Shown one piece after another: positions 1 to 14,200 of a DNA stretch of 64,000 nucleotides (positions within the stretch are counted from its first letter, which is position 1; every line of letters starts with the position of its first letter). The notes under the pieces were generated by a model. That model was not told the origin of the DNA. It did no database searches and saw only the letters and a list, made by a program, of their open reading frames with translations. The DNA is from Hippophae tibetana (lineage: Eukaryota; Streptophyta; Magnoliopsida; Rosales; Elaeagnaceae), in NCBI GenBank assembly GCA_037013495.1, contig CM072811.1, forward strand, positions 48,615,452 through 48,679,451. Reading direction: 5' to 3'. The position numbers were made by a program, and so were the translations under genes.

Positions 1-2270
1 CGAAAAATCTTTAAAAAAAAAAAAAAGCTAAAGTTTTTCTTCACATGATTAAGAAAATTTTAAGTTTTTATTTTATAATTTTAATTGTTAATATATTCAT
101 ATTAATGATTTCTTAACTAGTATTTTTTGTTTTAAAAAAGAAGAAGTAAATTCTCAACAAATGGGCTGCAAAGTACGTATTGGGTCATAGAGGCAAGGAC
201 TTCAAGATAAGCCCACTTTGGTAAAAAAAAATAAAAATTGAAATAATTAATGAAGTAAATTTAGGGTTGAGTTGAGATATTTTTTTAAAAAAATGTGTGC
301 CCTTTCAAAGTGATGATACGTCACAAGCGACGTAGCCAGTTCAAGGCAAAGTAGAGATCCAAGTGCTTCGTTTTATCCATGAAACAAATAAGTGGTGAAA
401 TAGAGTTCCAAGTCTTTAAAACGGTCCCCTCTTATGAATACGACTTTAATGGCAAAGAAGCTACTTTGTGTAAATGAAGAGAACAGGGGTTGTTGTTGAC
501 GTTACTGTGTTCTTATTTGGATCATCATGTGGGTTTTTAACACCATGTTGGATTTGACAACCTACGTACTGGACCACTTTTTGCGATTGAAATTGATGAA
601 ATAAGTGCTTCCATTAAAACTTTTAATTTATGAATCAGATATACTATTTTTGTTTATTGTTATACTTCTTTTCTTTCTTTCTTTCTTTCTTTCTTTCAAA
701 CAATTATTAATAATTAAATATATACTAAGAATCATCTTATATCCGATCATTAATTAAATAATGAGTTTCATCTATCTTGATTAATTAATTTAACTCTATT
801 AATTAAAATCATAAGTAAAAGATTAATTTATTAAATGGTTTCATGATAATATTTATTTTCGAAACATGTTTTGATAACGAGAAAACACAAAAGTAGAAGG
901 GATTGAACAAAGAACTAACTCTCTCGAAAAATGTAAACATTTCACTAACTTTGCTAAAAGTGACTATCCACGCCTTGGTATTCCACTTACTAAGAGATTG
1001 ATACCTTTAACTAAATATTCCATATTCACATATTACATTCATCAAAATAGGTGATTATTTTTTTAAATAAAAAAAACTATAATTGTCCAAAATATAGGAT
1101 TTAGATTAAAATTTTAAGCAATAAAAATATTTTAAATTTAACGAGTATCGTTATAAATATATATTTTCGGTATATTAATTGAGAAAATAAAAACTTTATA
1201 ATAAAAATAAGATTTTTTTTTTGTATTTTAGGTATTATATTGAAACCATTTTCAAATATGGTTAAAAATTATCAAAATATGTGTATTATAAAAATATCAT
1301 CCCTAATTTTTTTTAAAGTTATTTTATTATATTAGATTATTAATATCATAATTAATGTGGTTAGTAAAAAAAAATTCTTAATTCACAGTACTCTTTTATC
1401 TTGTATTTTTCTCAACACAAGCTCCACTGGACCACCGGTCACTGCGCTTTAGCACTTAAGTATATCTTTTGGGACCAAAGTTCCGATTTAAATTTGTGCA
1501 AATTGGATTGTCTGTGCATTAAATTGTGTTGGTATTTGTGTATTCTTTGACATAATAAAAAGTTTATATAACTTTTAATTAAATAATTTTTTCAAAATTA
1601 TAAATAATAATATAGCTTTTAAATTTATAAATTTTTAATACTAAATTAAATCCAAAGTGTCATAACGTTCATACAATGCAAGCTAGTACCTGATTTCAAG
1701 TTAAAAATTTAAACTACACAATTAATATTTTAGTTTTAGCAATTTTGTATCATTAATTTTCTTATTTAACCAATTAATTAAGTCTGTTTTGTTAGAGATA
1801 ATAAACAAAAGGACCGTATATAATTATATTTTATTAATTCTCCATTTAGTTTAATTTCAAATTAGATTTGCGTATTGCAGTTGTCTTTTATGTAATATAA
1901 ATCTAACTAGAATTTAATTGATAAAATTAAAATATGGGTTTTACAATTAAATTATAAAATAGGGGATTAGATTTGTATACGTATAGAAAAGTAACATTTT
2001 AAATTGATTAAATAAAAAAATATTTTTAAAATTTATAATTATAAAAGTAACATATCTTATGCATATATCATATGTTTTCATTAATAAAAAATATTAGACA
2101 ACAACCACTAATCTATCTAATCTTAAATATATATTTAAATAAATTTTATTTTTAATAAATTATTAAGTTTAAATATATTTAACATATCTTCAAATAAATT
2201 TTATTTCTTTCTATATCCTTTTTATGTTCTATTTCTTGATTTTATCTCATATAACTTTCTAGAACCTATT
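1..2270. other. Gene-free AT-rich spacer
   Basis: No reading frame with recognisable protein similarity. Two islands are less AT-rich than the rest: about 140-600 and about 1395-1530. They could be remnants of a promoter or an old insertion, but I recognise nothing in them. A TTTC microsatellite lies at about 667-697. Confidence 0.6.
667..697. repeat. (TTTC)n microsatellite
   Basis: About seven consecutive TTTC units followed by a non-repetitive AT-rich tail. Confidence 0.85.
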
Positions 2271-2274
2271 TAAA

Positions 2275-3060
2275 TGATGTGCGTGGTACATAGTTCTGCA
2301 TCATGAATTCTTTTAGTGGTCGCTCGCCTCCTAGTTGTTTTGGATCGAGAGACCAGTTGGCTCTTCTTACGACCAGACATAAATTAGTAAGTACTTTTCT
2401 CCAATCTTCTTAAACTTGACTGACTTCATCGCCTGGGCAAGGAAGAGAGCTAAAATAGGCCCTTGATTCATCTAGTTTTTTGCAATTCGTAATGCTCTCT
2501 TCCTTCACGTCGGACTACCCATTTCAATTGTTGTGCTTTCTAAAATTGCATACTTATATAAGGGTTCAAGTTTTGATTGATATTTACGGAATTGATTATC
2601 TACCTATAAGTGGTAAAGGTCGAGTTATTGATGTGAGATGGATCCATAAAAAAATAGGTTCTATTTATAATCTAGAAACGATTCATATATATATTTCACA
2701 AAAACGAGAAATAAAAGTGGGTGATAAAGTAGCAAGAAGACATGGAAATAAGGGTATCATTTCCAAAAGTTTATGTCTTATTTGCTTCAGCCTTAACTTA
2801 CTTTATTTTAAAAAGGGTTTGGTCTTCCACGGCTTACCATTCTATTAAATAAAATGAAAGTCTCATCTTGGGCTACCCTCGTTAGAAAAAAAAAACCATC
2901 TCCTTCCTAAAGAAAAAACCTTCCACTATCGATACAGAACCCATTTCTCGTTTACAAATGAGTTGATTAGCTTATCACGTGGCCTAAGATGATCAATTTC
3001 GTGGCTCGTTATCCAACATTCCTTTAAGAAAGGAAAGAATCAAAATAAAAAGAAATTTCA
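2275..3060. other. Probable organelle-derived island around the rpoB piece
   Basis: The block flanking the rpoB fragment is visibly less AT-rich than its surroundings, with mixed-sequence stretches at 2300-2480 and 2850-3020. It does not look like rpoB neighbours in a normal plastid genome. Plant mitochondrial genomes commonly carry short plastid pieces in sequence of this composition, so a mitochondrial origin for the whole island is a reasonable inference. I cannot identify a mitochondrial gene in it. Confidence 0.4.
2600..2767 (+). pseudogene. rpoB: Fragment of plastid rpoB (organelle DNA insertion)
   Basis: Translation in one open frame gives 56 residues that match the plastid RNA polymerase beta subunit in its C-terminal half. 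They include [22 protein letters not shown] and [10 protein letters not shown]. In the plastid protein the last block reads KVAGRHGNKG; here the glycine codon has become arginine ([10 protein letters not shown]), and several other residues differ. The similarity stops abruptly on both sides, so only about 5% of rpoB is present, and the frame simply runs on into unrelated sequence to a stop at 2848. It cannot make a functional polymerase subunit. It is either a direct plastid-to-nucleus transfer or a plastid piece that arrived inside mitochondrial DNA. Confidence 0.87.
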
Positions 3061-6000
3061 ATAATCTAACACTCCCAAAAATGGATAGTAGATTAACAAG
3101 TTTATTCTTCATTGTCTCCTACTATAATTGCAAAGTCAAAAACACTATAACTAAACATAATTTATTTAATAATTTATAGGCATGAATCCAATTATATGGT
3201 TGCATAATACTCAATTTATAATATTTTCTACCTATGATCATTATGTATTGAAATCTAGATATACAATTAAAAAAAACTAGTATTTAATATTAGTTAATAT
3301 TTAATAATGATTTTGATTTATAATTTTTGATTAAATAATTAATTTTATAATTTTTGATTATTTTTAAAATTAATCACCAATATGTTTGATAAAAATTTAT
3401 ACTTCATGATTTAAAAAAAAATCAAAAATAACTTATAAATTGTTTAGTAATACTTTATGTTTTTTTTTTCAAAAACTTAAAAAATTAAGGATTTTTTTAT
3501 TATTATTTAAAAGTTTAAGTTTTTAATTATTTTCTTTCAATATTTATACATATAAAACTCATAAGACTTTATTTGCTCTAAAAAAATATTTGGTGAAAAT
3601 TCAAAAAATTCAAAAACCTAATTAAAAATATTATTTCAAAAGATTTACGAGTCACCTTATATTTTAGTAGGAAGCTAGGCAACCAGAAGTCGCATAATTA
3701 TTTAATTTAAACGATTTATATCTTTAATTATTGCATTGGGTATCAGAGGTTTCATAATTTTTGAAAAAAAGTCCAATAGTCTGATTATTATGTGCAAATG
3801 AGAGAATTAATCATGTAATTTTGAATTGAGTACTATAATCCGGTTATTTATGAAATTTTGACACTATAAGTGCTTATGTATGTTATGTTGTTCTCAATGT
3901 ATGTGTGTTGACTTTCCATGTACAAACCAATGTACTTATTTATATTATTTAGTGTAAGGTTGGTTACTATGAATTAGTAATGCATACACACACATATCTG
4001 GGTACACTTTGTATACAAACATGTTTACACACACTACGTAGTTGGTTTTCGTATAATACATGTTAGGTTGAGTGTTGTGATTTTCTTTGTGTGTATGCTT
4101 GCTCGTCGACATTATTGCTTGTGTTTTTGTTTTATTTCATTTCAGGCATGGGTATTTATGAAAATTACTCAATAATTTTTGAAAATGAAAAATGATATTT
4201 TTTGGCACATTGCCACCACTCTTGGCGAGTCAGTTAGTGAGGTGGCTGGTCATGTGTTATAAATAGCCTATATCTCTTGTTTCATTATCCAGAAAATATG
4301 TAGTGAAACTCTATCAAATTAACATTATGATTTTCTATTTATGGATCACTAATACCTTGTGTGTTGTTCGATATTAGTCATTCGTGAATATGTGTGCTGT
4401 GAATTGATGGGTAATTACCCCATGTAACTTTTATTCTTATGTGAGAACCTTATTGTGAGAGTGAATTGAGTTGAATTCTTTGAGTTTTCACATCTTGGAC
4501 TATATGTGTCCCTTAATGGTTTGTGATGGACTATGTGTCACACGAAGATAGTTGGTTATTAGTGATTGAGGATGGTTCTAATTATTCACATTACTAGTAT
4601 GTGATTTCTAATCACAACACATTGAGTGGTGTTGGTTTTGTAGGTAAGCTAGGTTCGCGTATCAAATCAAGTTATTATGAAAAGAGCAAGTAAGAGTGAC
4701 AATAAAGAGTTTGGATAGAGGTCTTAGTTGATAGAGGTATATGTGGTTTTATTTCTTTCAGAGTTGTAGCTATTTTATTATTTAGTAGATTTTTTGTTGC
4801 TTAGAGGTTACCTTAAGAAACTCGAGGATATTATCACATAAATAAGGTATCTATATGAATTTATTTCATTATATCTGATGTTGTGGATGCTCTAATTTAC
4901 GACTAGTATAATCAGAGTTTAAATAGTGTATGATTTTATATATTGAAATTTAAAGTTTGATTAGAAAGTTTTTATCATTTATTGCCAACTTTCTGACTAT
5001 TGAATATTACTTCTGCTTTATACTATGTGTCTATTATTATTTTTACTACAATTGTGATTTTTTTTAGGAGTCAGTATATTCTTAACCTAATTTTGTATCG
5101 AGTCTTGGACTTCTTCTTTATAGTCATGTATGATTAGATTATGTGTTGAATTGAACATGTAGTTTTATACTAATTGTGTAACATAAACATTTTTTATGAA
5201 TGGTTTCGATGTTAGCATTGACAATATTTTCTTCCATTAATATCTTTTTATTTATCCGAAGAAAATAATATACCTACTTAATATTAGATAAAAAAAATAT
5301 GTAAAAGAAAAAAAAATGCCTAAATGCATTTGCAAAAAAGTTGCCCTAGATCTAACAACTAAATAAAAAATATATATAATTGTAGTGATTTTATTTTAGG
5401 TGAATTTTTTATTCTTATTTTTTAAATGATATCTTAATGATATTTACATTTAATACAATATATTATTTTAATGTAATTTTATTTTTGGGATTTTCCACAA
5501 CTATGAAACAAATGTACATTTAGTGAATGATATTTGTGATATATATATTTTTTATTATTTTCTTCTTTGAAATATTAATAACTTATTTTTTATATAATTT
5601 TTTAGTCTTTAAATACATGTTTTAAATGTTCTTTTGGCGCTTTTTTTTCTCTCCAACTTCTCAGTTTCTTCTATTACTTAAAAGCTCAATAACTCTATTT
5701 ATTTAGTTTTTTCCATGTTGATCAATTTAAATTGAGTTTTTTTTCTTTTTTCTTTTATGTATTTCATAATTATAAGAATGATAAAATCGTAAAGGTTCAT
5801 TCAAATTTCAAACCAAATGCTCACTCGAAGATTTTTATGATATTAATATTATTTGTAATTTTGAAGATATATGTTTTATGTATATAATAAATTGTATATA
5901 CAAATATTTTTTTCTACTTGATTAATCTAATTTTTTCATACAAACTATAAAAATTACATGTTGGATACTCTTTTTTTATTTTTACTTGTATAAAATTCAA

Positions 6001-7200
6001 AAAATACATATTATATTTATAAAATAAAACATGCATAATATGCATAAAATTTGAAAGAATATAATAAATAATATGTCATTATAAATGAAATTGATGAACT
6101 CATGGATTCAAGAGAATTTGATGAGTTAAAACATTAAAACATGAATTTAAGGATTAAAAAATAGAAGAGAAATAAATTGTTCATATTCTAACATAATAAA
6201 TAGTAAAAAAGATCACAAATTACATTCATTAAACACATATGTATTGTACATGTGTGTAAATTTTTTAATAAAATATAAAATTACATTAAATTAAAACCAT
6301 TTATTAAATATACGTATCACTAATCTATCATGTGAAAAATAATGGTAAAAACTAGTATTGAAATTTTGGTACCACTAAGGCAACCTTATCTATATTGTAT
6401 AAAAAATACTCAAAAGTAGGATAATAGGTTTTTAAAAAAAGAAAAAAGAGTGTCAAAGTTCTATACTTTAGTAAAATTTGAAATAAAATAATATTATTTA
6501 AGTGATGTTGAAACATGGATTAAAACTAAAAAAATAAATATAACAGAGAGATAATCACGTATTAAAATATTAATATTATCGTTAAATAATAAAAATAATT
6601 ATTATAATGAGATTTTTAAAAAAAGATAAAAGAGTCTTCAAAGTCTTATAATTTAGGTTTTAGTTGACTATTAGTTTTATGGAATAAAAAATTGATTTTT
6701 TTCCTTATTGTTATTACGAAAGAGCCCATAGAAGAATAAAAAAAAATTACTTTCAGTATCTTTAATAAAATATTATTATTTAAGTTAGGATAAAATAAAA
6801 ATATAAATTAAAAATATGAATAAATTAAAAAAATAATAATACATTAAAATATTAAGATTATTGTTATTCAATGATAAAAATAATTATTAAAATAATACTT
6901 CTAACTATTATTAATGAAATTATATATAAGTTATGTTATAAATTTAATTAAAAAAAATACTTAAAAAGTAATTTTATTTTTCTTCTATTATTTTCTTCCA
7001 AGCTAACATATTAAAAACACATTATTTACAATAATTTTTAAATTACCGGTCTTTCTAAAAAAATAGCCCTATAGGATAAATATGAAATCACAAACTTGAA
7101 CAATAAATTAAATTCTAACCACTACTACACATAATTACCACAATTTTAAGTTCAAAGAGAACATTGAACTAAAAATAAAACAATTATTTATATAATATTT
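3061..7200. other. Gene-free AT-rich spacer, possible decayed element at 3.7-5.1 kb
   Basis: Mostly A/T-only sequence. About 3650-5100 is more complex. It has a stretch resembling a retroelement primer-binding site (GGGTATCAGAGG at about 3739) and a TATA-like TATAAATAGCC at about 4259. No protein-coding remnant is readable there, so I only note it as possible retroelement debris. Confidence 0.35.
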
Positions 7201-7221
7201 TTTAAGAACATTTCATATAAT

Positions 7222-7225
<4 letters not shown>

Positions 7226-7252
<27 letters not shown>
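7226..7252. repeat. (AT)n microsatellite
   Basis: Uninterrupted alternating AT of about 27 bases. Confidence 0.85.
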
Positions 7253-7256
<4 letters not shown>

Positions 7257-9253
7257 GTGGATAAATTATGAAGTAGAGAGTTGTCTTTGTCTTGGGGATG
7301 GAAAATAAGGGACATATGAATGAAGTGACAGGTAGTTGGGTTTCAGGAATAATTGCTCAAGGAGTCATGCGGAGCTTTTCATGAATGAAGCAAAGGCTGA
7401 CTTTTATATAATTCAGAATACCTCGAAAAATTTAATTAAATTGCCATTTTAGATAATACTCACACCAATTTACACAAACTTCTCATAATTCCTCAAATGA
7501 TACTTCCATATATAGCAATTTACCATATTTTTTCATGATACTATACAGATAAATTAATAAATTTTGAATTAAAAAATTAAATTCTTTAGATTAATTTAAT
7601 TTGATTTGATTTATAAATTTTTTAAATAATTTAATTCTTACACTAGCTTTAATATATATTTTAAATATTTTATTTATATACAAATTGATTTTAACAATCT
7701 TATAAAGTAAAATTTAATATATAAAAATAATGTTATCTAATTTATTTAAATTTTTTAAAAGTTAATATCCAATCCTAATTCTTCCTCTACTTGAAAAAAA
7801 AATTAACAAAAGCGTATATGAAGTTTAATTTCAAAACAATTAGTTTCTTTATAAAGTTTAATTTTAATAGATCAACTTCGAATTTAAATAATATGCTTTA
7901 ATCATATATCAAGTTTGTATTTTAAAATAAAAACATAATAAAAATGATATTATATAATGAAATTGAATAGATGGAAAATTATATTATTATTGATATATTT
8001 GATTTGATCAATAAAAAAATAATAATGGTATAATTGTAAAAGAAATTAAACCCTAAATTTTATAACAATGATAATAACATCTTAATAATGTTGAATTTGT
8101 TTTTATCTTAATTACATTCAATATATAATTGATGTTAATAGTTTAATTAAAGCAATGTTAAATTGATAGTATTAAAAATAATATGATGTGTTAGACTTTT
8201 TTTTTATAGTGAAAATATATTAGGTGAATATAAATAAAAATGAGCATTTTAACTACGAGTACGAATATTCGTGGAATCTATATCATTGGTTTTGTTTTCC
8301 CCAATTAATTTTGGAGACGAGACAATTTCGAATATTACCCGATCATGAGCAATAGTTTCAGGACGTGTACAATTATATTAATATTTATCCCCACCTATAC
8401 TAATATATATTATATTTATTTATTTAATTTATATATTTATTAAAATAGTTTTGATTTCGAGTATTATTTATTACTCATCTCGTCCCGTTACCCTCGGATA
8501 AAATATTCACCAAATTATAATAATTTTAGGATAGTTTCAGGTATGAATTTTATACTTCGGTTTGAGAATAGTTATATCAAAAAAAGCCCCCATTTGTCCC
8601 CGTATCCATTCTTAGATGTAAAAAACGTTATTTTTATGATTAAAAACTTTAAAAATATTGTTTTTGTTATTTTTTCAACAAAAATTTATCATTTTCAAGT
8701 TGGGATAAAAATGTAAAGTAATATTCCATGCATGCTTGAAAAATTAAAATAGTAAAAAAAGAAATATTGAATAGATTATTTTTTATTTACTTTTATAATA
8801 ATTTGATATATTTTTTATTTTTATTTAAATGAATGAAATATTAATTTATTTAAAAAATATATTTTTTACGTTTTAAAATAAAATATATATATATATATGT
8901 TTTTTTTAAATCCACAATATACTTCACAGGCGGGTCTGACGTTTGATTAGAAATATAAGAGTGCTTTAAGTGTTTTTTTTTTTCTAATCTATAAGCAATT
9001 CTTTTGAATTAACAGAAAAATTGATGTGTTTCAAAATTATTACATAAGTGATTTTTTTTTATCAAATGTTAACCTCAAATAACTAATTAAAAACCATCAT
9101 TTACAAAAACAAAAGGATTTTACAATTTTTTTCATAAAAATAATGGTGATGATTTTATATTTTTTGTATTATTATCATTGATTAAATTTTTTATTAATAC
9201 AAATAATTGTAAAAATATTATCATTAAACATGCTATTATTATTATTTTGAATT

Positions 9254-9256
<3 letters not shown>

Positions 9257-9292
<36 letters not shown>
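9257..9292. repeat. (AT)n microsatellite
   Basis: About 36 bases of uninterrupted alternating AT. Confidence 0.85.
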
Positions 9293-9293
<1 letters not shown>

Positions 9294-9682
9294 ATGTAAT
9301 TTTTACTAAATGAACACATTAGTTTCATAATTAATCCCATATTTTTTAAAAATAAACATTTTAATATTGTAATTTATGAATTAGATACTATTAATCTTAT
9401 TATTATAAAATTTAAACAATTTAGGTCTATAATTTATTAAAATTAATGTTTATAGTACATCAAACTTTTAGAAATAACGAGGTTATATGTGTTTAATTTA
9501 AAATTATGAGATTAAAGTATTTGTTTATACTTAATAATAAAATTACTGTTATATTTTTTAAAAATTATGAAAATTTTGATATTTAATACAATAATTATAA
9601 AACTAAATTATTTAAATTAAATAATTATAGGATTTTTATTACCTTATTTATTATTATTATTCAGTATCTATTTTTTGGTAAA

Positions 9683-9784
<102 letters not shown>

Positions 9785-11271
9785 CATCGTTCCTTATCGT
9801 GAATTACGTGTGATGCTTAAATTCTTGATTAAATCGATGTCAAATTGACGTAAACTAACAAGGAAAATAAGAGGCTCTGAAATAATTCCATTGACTAAAG
9901 GGGGGATACTTAAGCTCGTGGGAGCTATTATTTAGTATCATTAAAATTTATATATTTGATTTATTTATATGATATAATTTATTTATATATAAATTTTTAT
10001 TTTTAATATTTATAAAAAAATATTTACTTTTTTACAACGTAAATTAACATATATTTTTAAACATCGTACGAAAATAAATATTTTTTTTCCTAACAAAAGT
10101 TAAAAGTAAAATAATATTAAATAACTGAATTATTTATATATCAAAAGATATATATTTTATATGCATGGTATATATAATTCATTTAAATTTTTAAATTTTC
10201 TTAAATAAATTAAAAATAATAATAAAATAATATTTTTATACCATATTATATATTTTTATTATTATTAAAAAATAGGTTTAACATAATATTTTATTTTGAA
10301 TATTACTTGGTTGGACCATTTAATGTTGAAAGTAGTTGAGTTAGATTACGTTTAATATTGTTGTGATGTTATTTTTATTGTTATAAATTTAAAATATATT
10401 TTTTAATTTATCAATAATTTTTTTTTAAAATTATTTACATGAATTAAAATTATAGATGTAACTTTAAAAAGATACTAGATAGAATTTACATTACTTCAAC
10501 GCCACAAATTAATATATAATTTTTAATATTTTTAGTGCATGACATAATTGCTTTTGTAAATAATTTCTTTTAATTGCTCCTGCTGATCATATTCAAATTA
10601 TATTATATTTTTTAATTTTGTTAAACATATTTAATATGTATTTTTTCAATGCTTGTTTTATGGTGAATATGTTTCTAGTTTTAAAATATGTTAAATAAAT
10701 TAAATGTGTTCGATCATAAATGAAGCTTATTAAGCAAACTTAGAAAACTCTATTTGTACTATTATTATTATTTTTTATCAAATCATATTTGGGGATGGCT
10801 TGAATAAGTAGAAATGTTAAATTCTTTACCAATTGTAGAATGCAGCTAGAATATATATATTAATTAATTATTCGTTAATTCTAGTGCATATTCATGGGTT
10901 TATTATTATTATTATTATAAATATGGGTGATATGTGAACTAAAAATCACTTAGTGATTGCAATTTTGCAATCTTCATAAATAAATATAAATTTATACATA
11001 TAATTTATAATATTCACTTTCAAAATTATTTTACATATCATAATTAATATAAATATAAATATATATCTAATTTTTTGTGAATTTAATATTCGTTATCTTA
11101 ACAAACCTTTGAAATTTTAGACAATCGTGGAGATGATTTTTTTCCCTCCAATACTTAAATCAATATATATGTAAATTTATATATATAAAAGGAGAAGAAT
11201 CAACCTAATATATATTATTTATCTACGTATATAGATTTATTACAGTATCGTAAACATCTATCTGTAATAAT

Positions 11272-14200
11272 GAGATATTAGAGCCAAAACTTTTCAATTA
11301 AATAATTTTTCTCATTCTTCTTATTTTGGATGTGGATCAAATTCAAGTAATTTCAATAGAGATAAAAGATGAGGTTTTAACAATGGAAGAGATATAAGAG
11401 AGAGACCTAATATTTAGTGTCAAATCTATTAAAAAAGAAGACATACAACATCTTAGTGTTACACTTTAAAAATTTGCCCACTGGTACACCAGATAAGGGA
11501 AGTGGTAACACTAATTGTGGTAATCATTCAACATTTGTGGTTTATACAACTAACAATGCACATAGTGAAAACATAGGTTAAGTTCTCGATAATGGTGCGA
11601 GTCATTGTGTAATTAATGACTCAAATGTCATCTCGAATGTCACTCCCTACATAAAATCTAATTGTGTGCTCATTGGAAGTTAAGGTAAAATTTATATTAC
11701 TTGCACTGATAATTCTGTCATTTATGATAATGATCATTTACAGTTAAAATTAAATCATGTGTTGTATGTTCCTTCTTAGTTTGAAAACTTGATCTTAGTT
11801 AGTAAATTGTGTAAATATTTTGTTGAAATTCATGATGATTTCTTTTATGTCAAGGACATAATTATGAAGAAGACTCTTCTTTAGAGGCTTACTAAGCATG
11901 GATTGTACAAAATTTGGAATAAATCCCTAGCTACGTGTTCAGTTAATGAGTTAGGATCCTTTTTTTGTGCTTTTCTTGCAACGAGTTTTCTGTGGTATGA
12001 TCGACTTGCTCATGTTTCTGAATATTTTCTTTATAAATTTCTTAATAATCACAAAATGAAACTAAGTTCTCATACTCATACCACTATTTCCTACATACCT
12101 TATGCACTAACTAAAACACATAGATTACCTTTTTGTTATCTCCTGCAAATGCTTCTAAATCTATTGATCTTGTATATATTGATATTTGGGGGTCTTCATC
12201 TCAAACCAATGTGAATGGAGATAGATATTTTTTGGTGATTGTTGATGATTGCACTAAGTTTTGTTGAATTTATTTTTTGCAAATAAGGGATCAATTTGTT
12301 TTTATTTTTCTTAAATTTAAAACAATAGTTGAATGTCAATATAATGCAAAAATTAATCAGGTTTAAAGTGATGGTTGTTGTGAGTTAAAAACTTTGGTTA
12401 AATTTTTTGAAAATTCTAGTCTAATAAATCACTTAACCTATCCACATACCTCTCAACAAAATAGTATGGTTGAATCTCGTCATAGATGAATTGTTGATGT
12501 TAAGTTAGCTTTATTATTTAGATCACACATGCATTTATCCTAATTGCCTTTTTCTTTTGGTAAAGTTGTATACATTTTGAATTGAGTTTGATCCAAGTAA
12601 AGTTTTGAACTATTCTTCACCTTTTCCTACCTCTATGGTTCTTCTCTTAATCACAACTTTCTTAAAGTTTTTGATTGTTTGAGTTTTCCTTATCTCAAAT
12701 CCTTTACTAATAACAAATGCTCGTTCTTCCATTTTTGTATTTCATGGTTATTCCCCTAATCATAAGGATTATTTGTGTATGGATATGACTATTAAAAAGA
12801 TAATTACTAGTATGTATGTAATGCTTTCTAAGGATGAATTCTTTTTCAGTTTTCTATTTGGTCTTCTTCTTAGCCCGCTTCTTTTGAAGCTTGCACCATT
12901 CATGTTCCTTCTTCGTTGTCTCCTTCTACTTCTTATATTGACAAGCTTGCAACTAATAGTGAGTAACATACTAATCTTATGTGAGTAACTATTTATGTGC
13001 TAGAGTCCAATCCTCAACCTATGTTTAGTATTTTTTAGCATGTTCCTGTCCATGCATAATCTATGTCTCAATCAATTTTTTTCATTCTTTGTCATCTAGC
13101 TCAGTGCCCGGTGATAAAGATTATCCAATGATTCATTTGGAGGTTTGTCTTCCTAACATACCTTCTAGTAATGTGCATACTTCCTATCCAATGTTAACTC
13201 GTTACAAAACTGGTAATTTTAAGCCTAAAACATTGATTACTTTAGTTACTCAATTTGTTTTTCTTCCTTCCCCAAGTATTTTAAAGATGTTATTAAAATA
13301 CTAGAATGACAAGAAGTCATGATAGTAGAATACAATGTCTTGCTAAAAATAATACTTGGTCTTTGATGGACCCTTCTCCTTATGTTAAAGTCATTGGTAA
13401 TCTATAGGTTTACAAAACCAAAGAAAAGATAGACGTAACATTAGATAAATACAAGGCTTGACGAGTAGCACAAGGATATTTGCAAACACTTGAGTTAGAT
13501 TTATAGAAACTTTTAGTATAGTTATCGAACTCACCATTGTAAGTATTATTCTTTCCATTGTCTTGCATTTAATTGAAAAATCAGACAGTTTGACATCAAT
13601 AATACCTTCCTTAATGGTAATCTTGAGGATGTAGTTTACACGCATCAACCACTAGGCTTAATCAATGCTTCTTATCCATCAAAAGTTTACAAGTTTCACA
13701 AGGCATTCTATGGTCTCAAGTAAGTTCCAAGATATTGGTTTCATAAATTACAACAATGCCCTCTATCTTTGGGATTTTGTTGGTACTAAGAGGCACATAA
13801 GCTTGTTTTTCAAGCGATCTCACCAGGAAGTAATGTTTTCCCTTATCTATGAGTTTTCATAGGCTCTAATCGTACTCTCTTGCAAGCTTTTGTCACAACT
13901 TTTTATGATACATTTTCCTTAAATGATATGGGGTCTCTTAATATTTTTTAGACATTCAAGTCACTCAAACATCTGAGGGTCTACATATAGGACATGCCTA
14001 GTATGTGACGGATCTACTACAAAGAGCTTGTTTAATGCATACAAAATCCACTTATACTCTGATGGCTTCAGGGGGAGTACTTGGTAAAAAGGATGGTAAC
14101 GTGTTAATAGATTCTACGGAGTATAGAATCTTAGTAGGTGCTCTTTAAGATTGTGTAGTCTCAAGGCTTGATATTACATCATTAATGAGCAAACTGTGCC

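Noticed and set aside
3739-3750. Possible retroelement primer-binding site (GGGTATCAGAGG) with a TATA-like motif near 4259
   Set aside because: No paired terminal repeats and no protein remnants in 3.0-5.2 kb; too weak to call an element.
12769-12988. Overlapping open frames on both strands at 12.8-13.0 kb as separate small genes
   Set aside because: They lie between integrase and reverse transcriptase of the copia element and are explained as its broken linker region.
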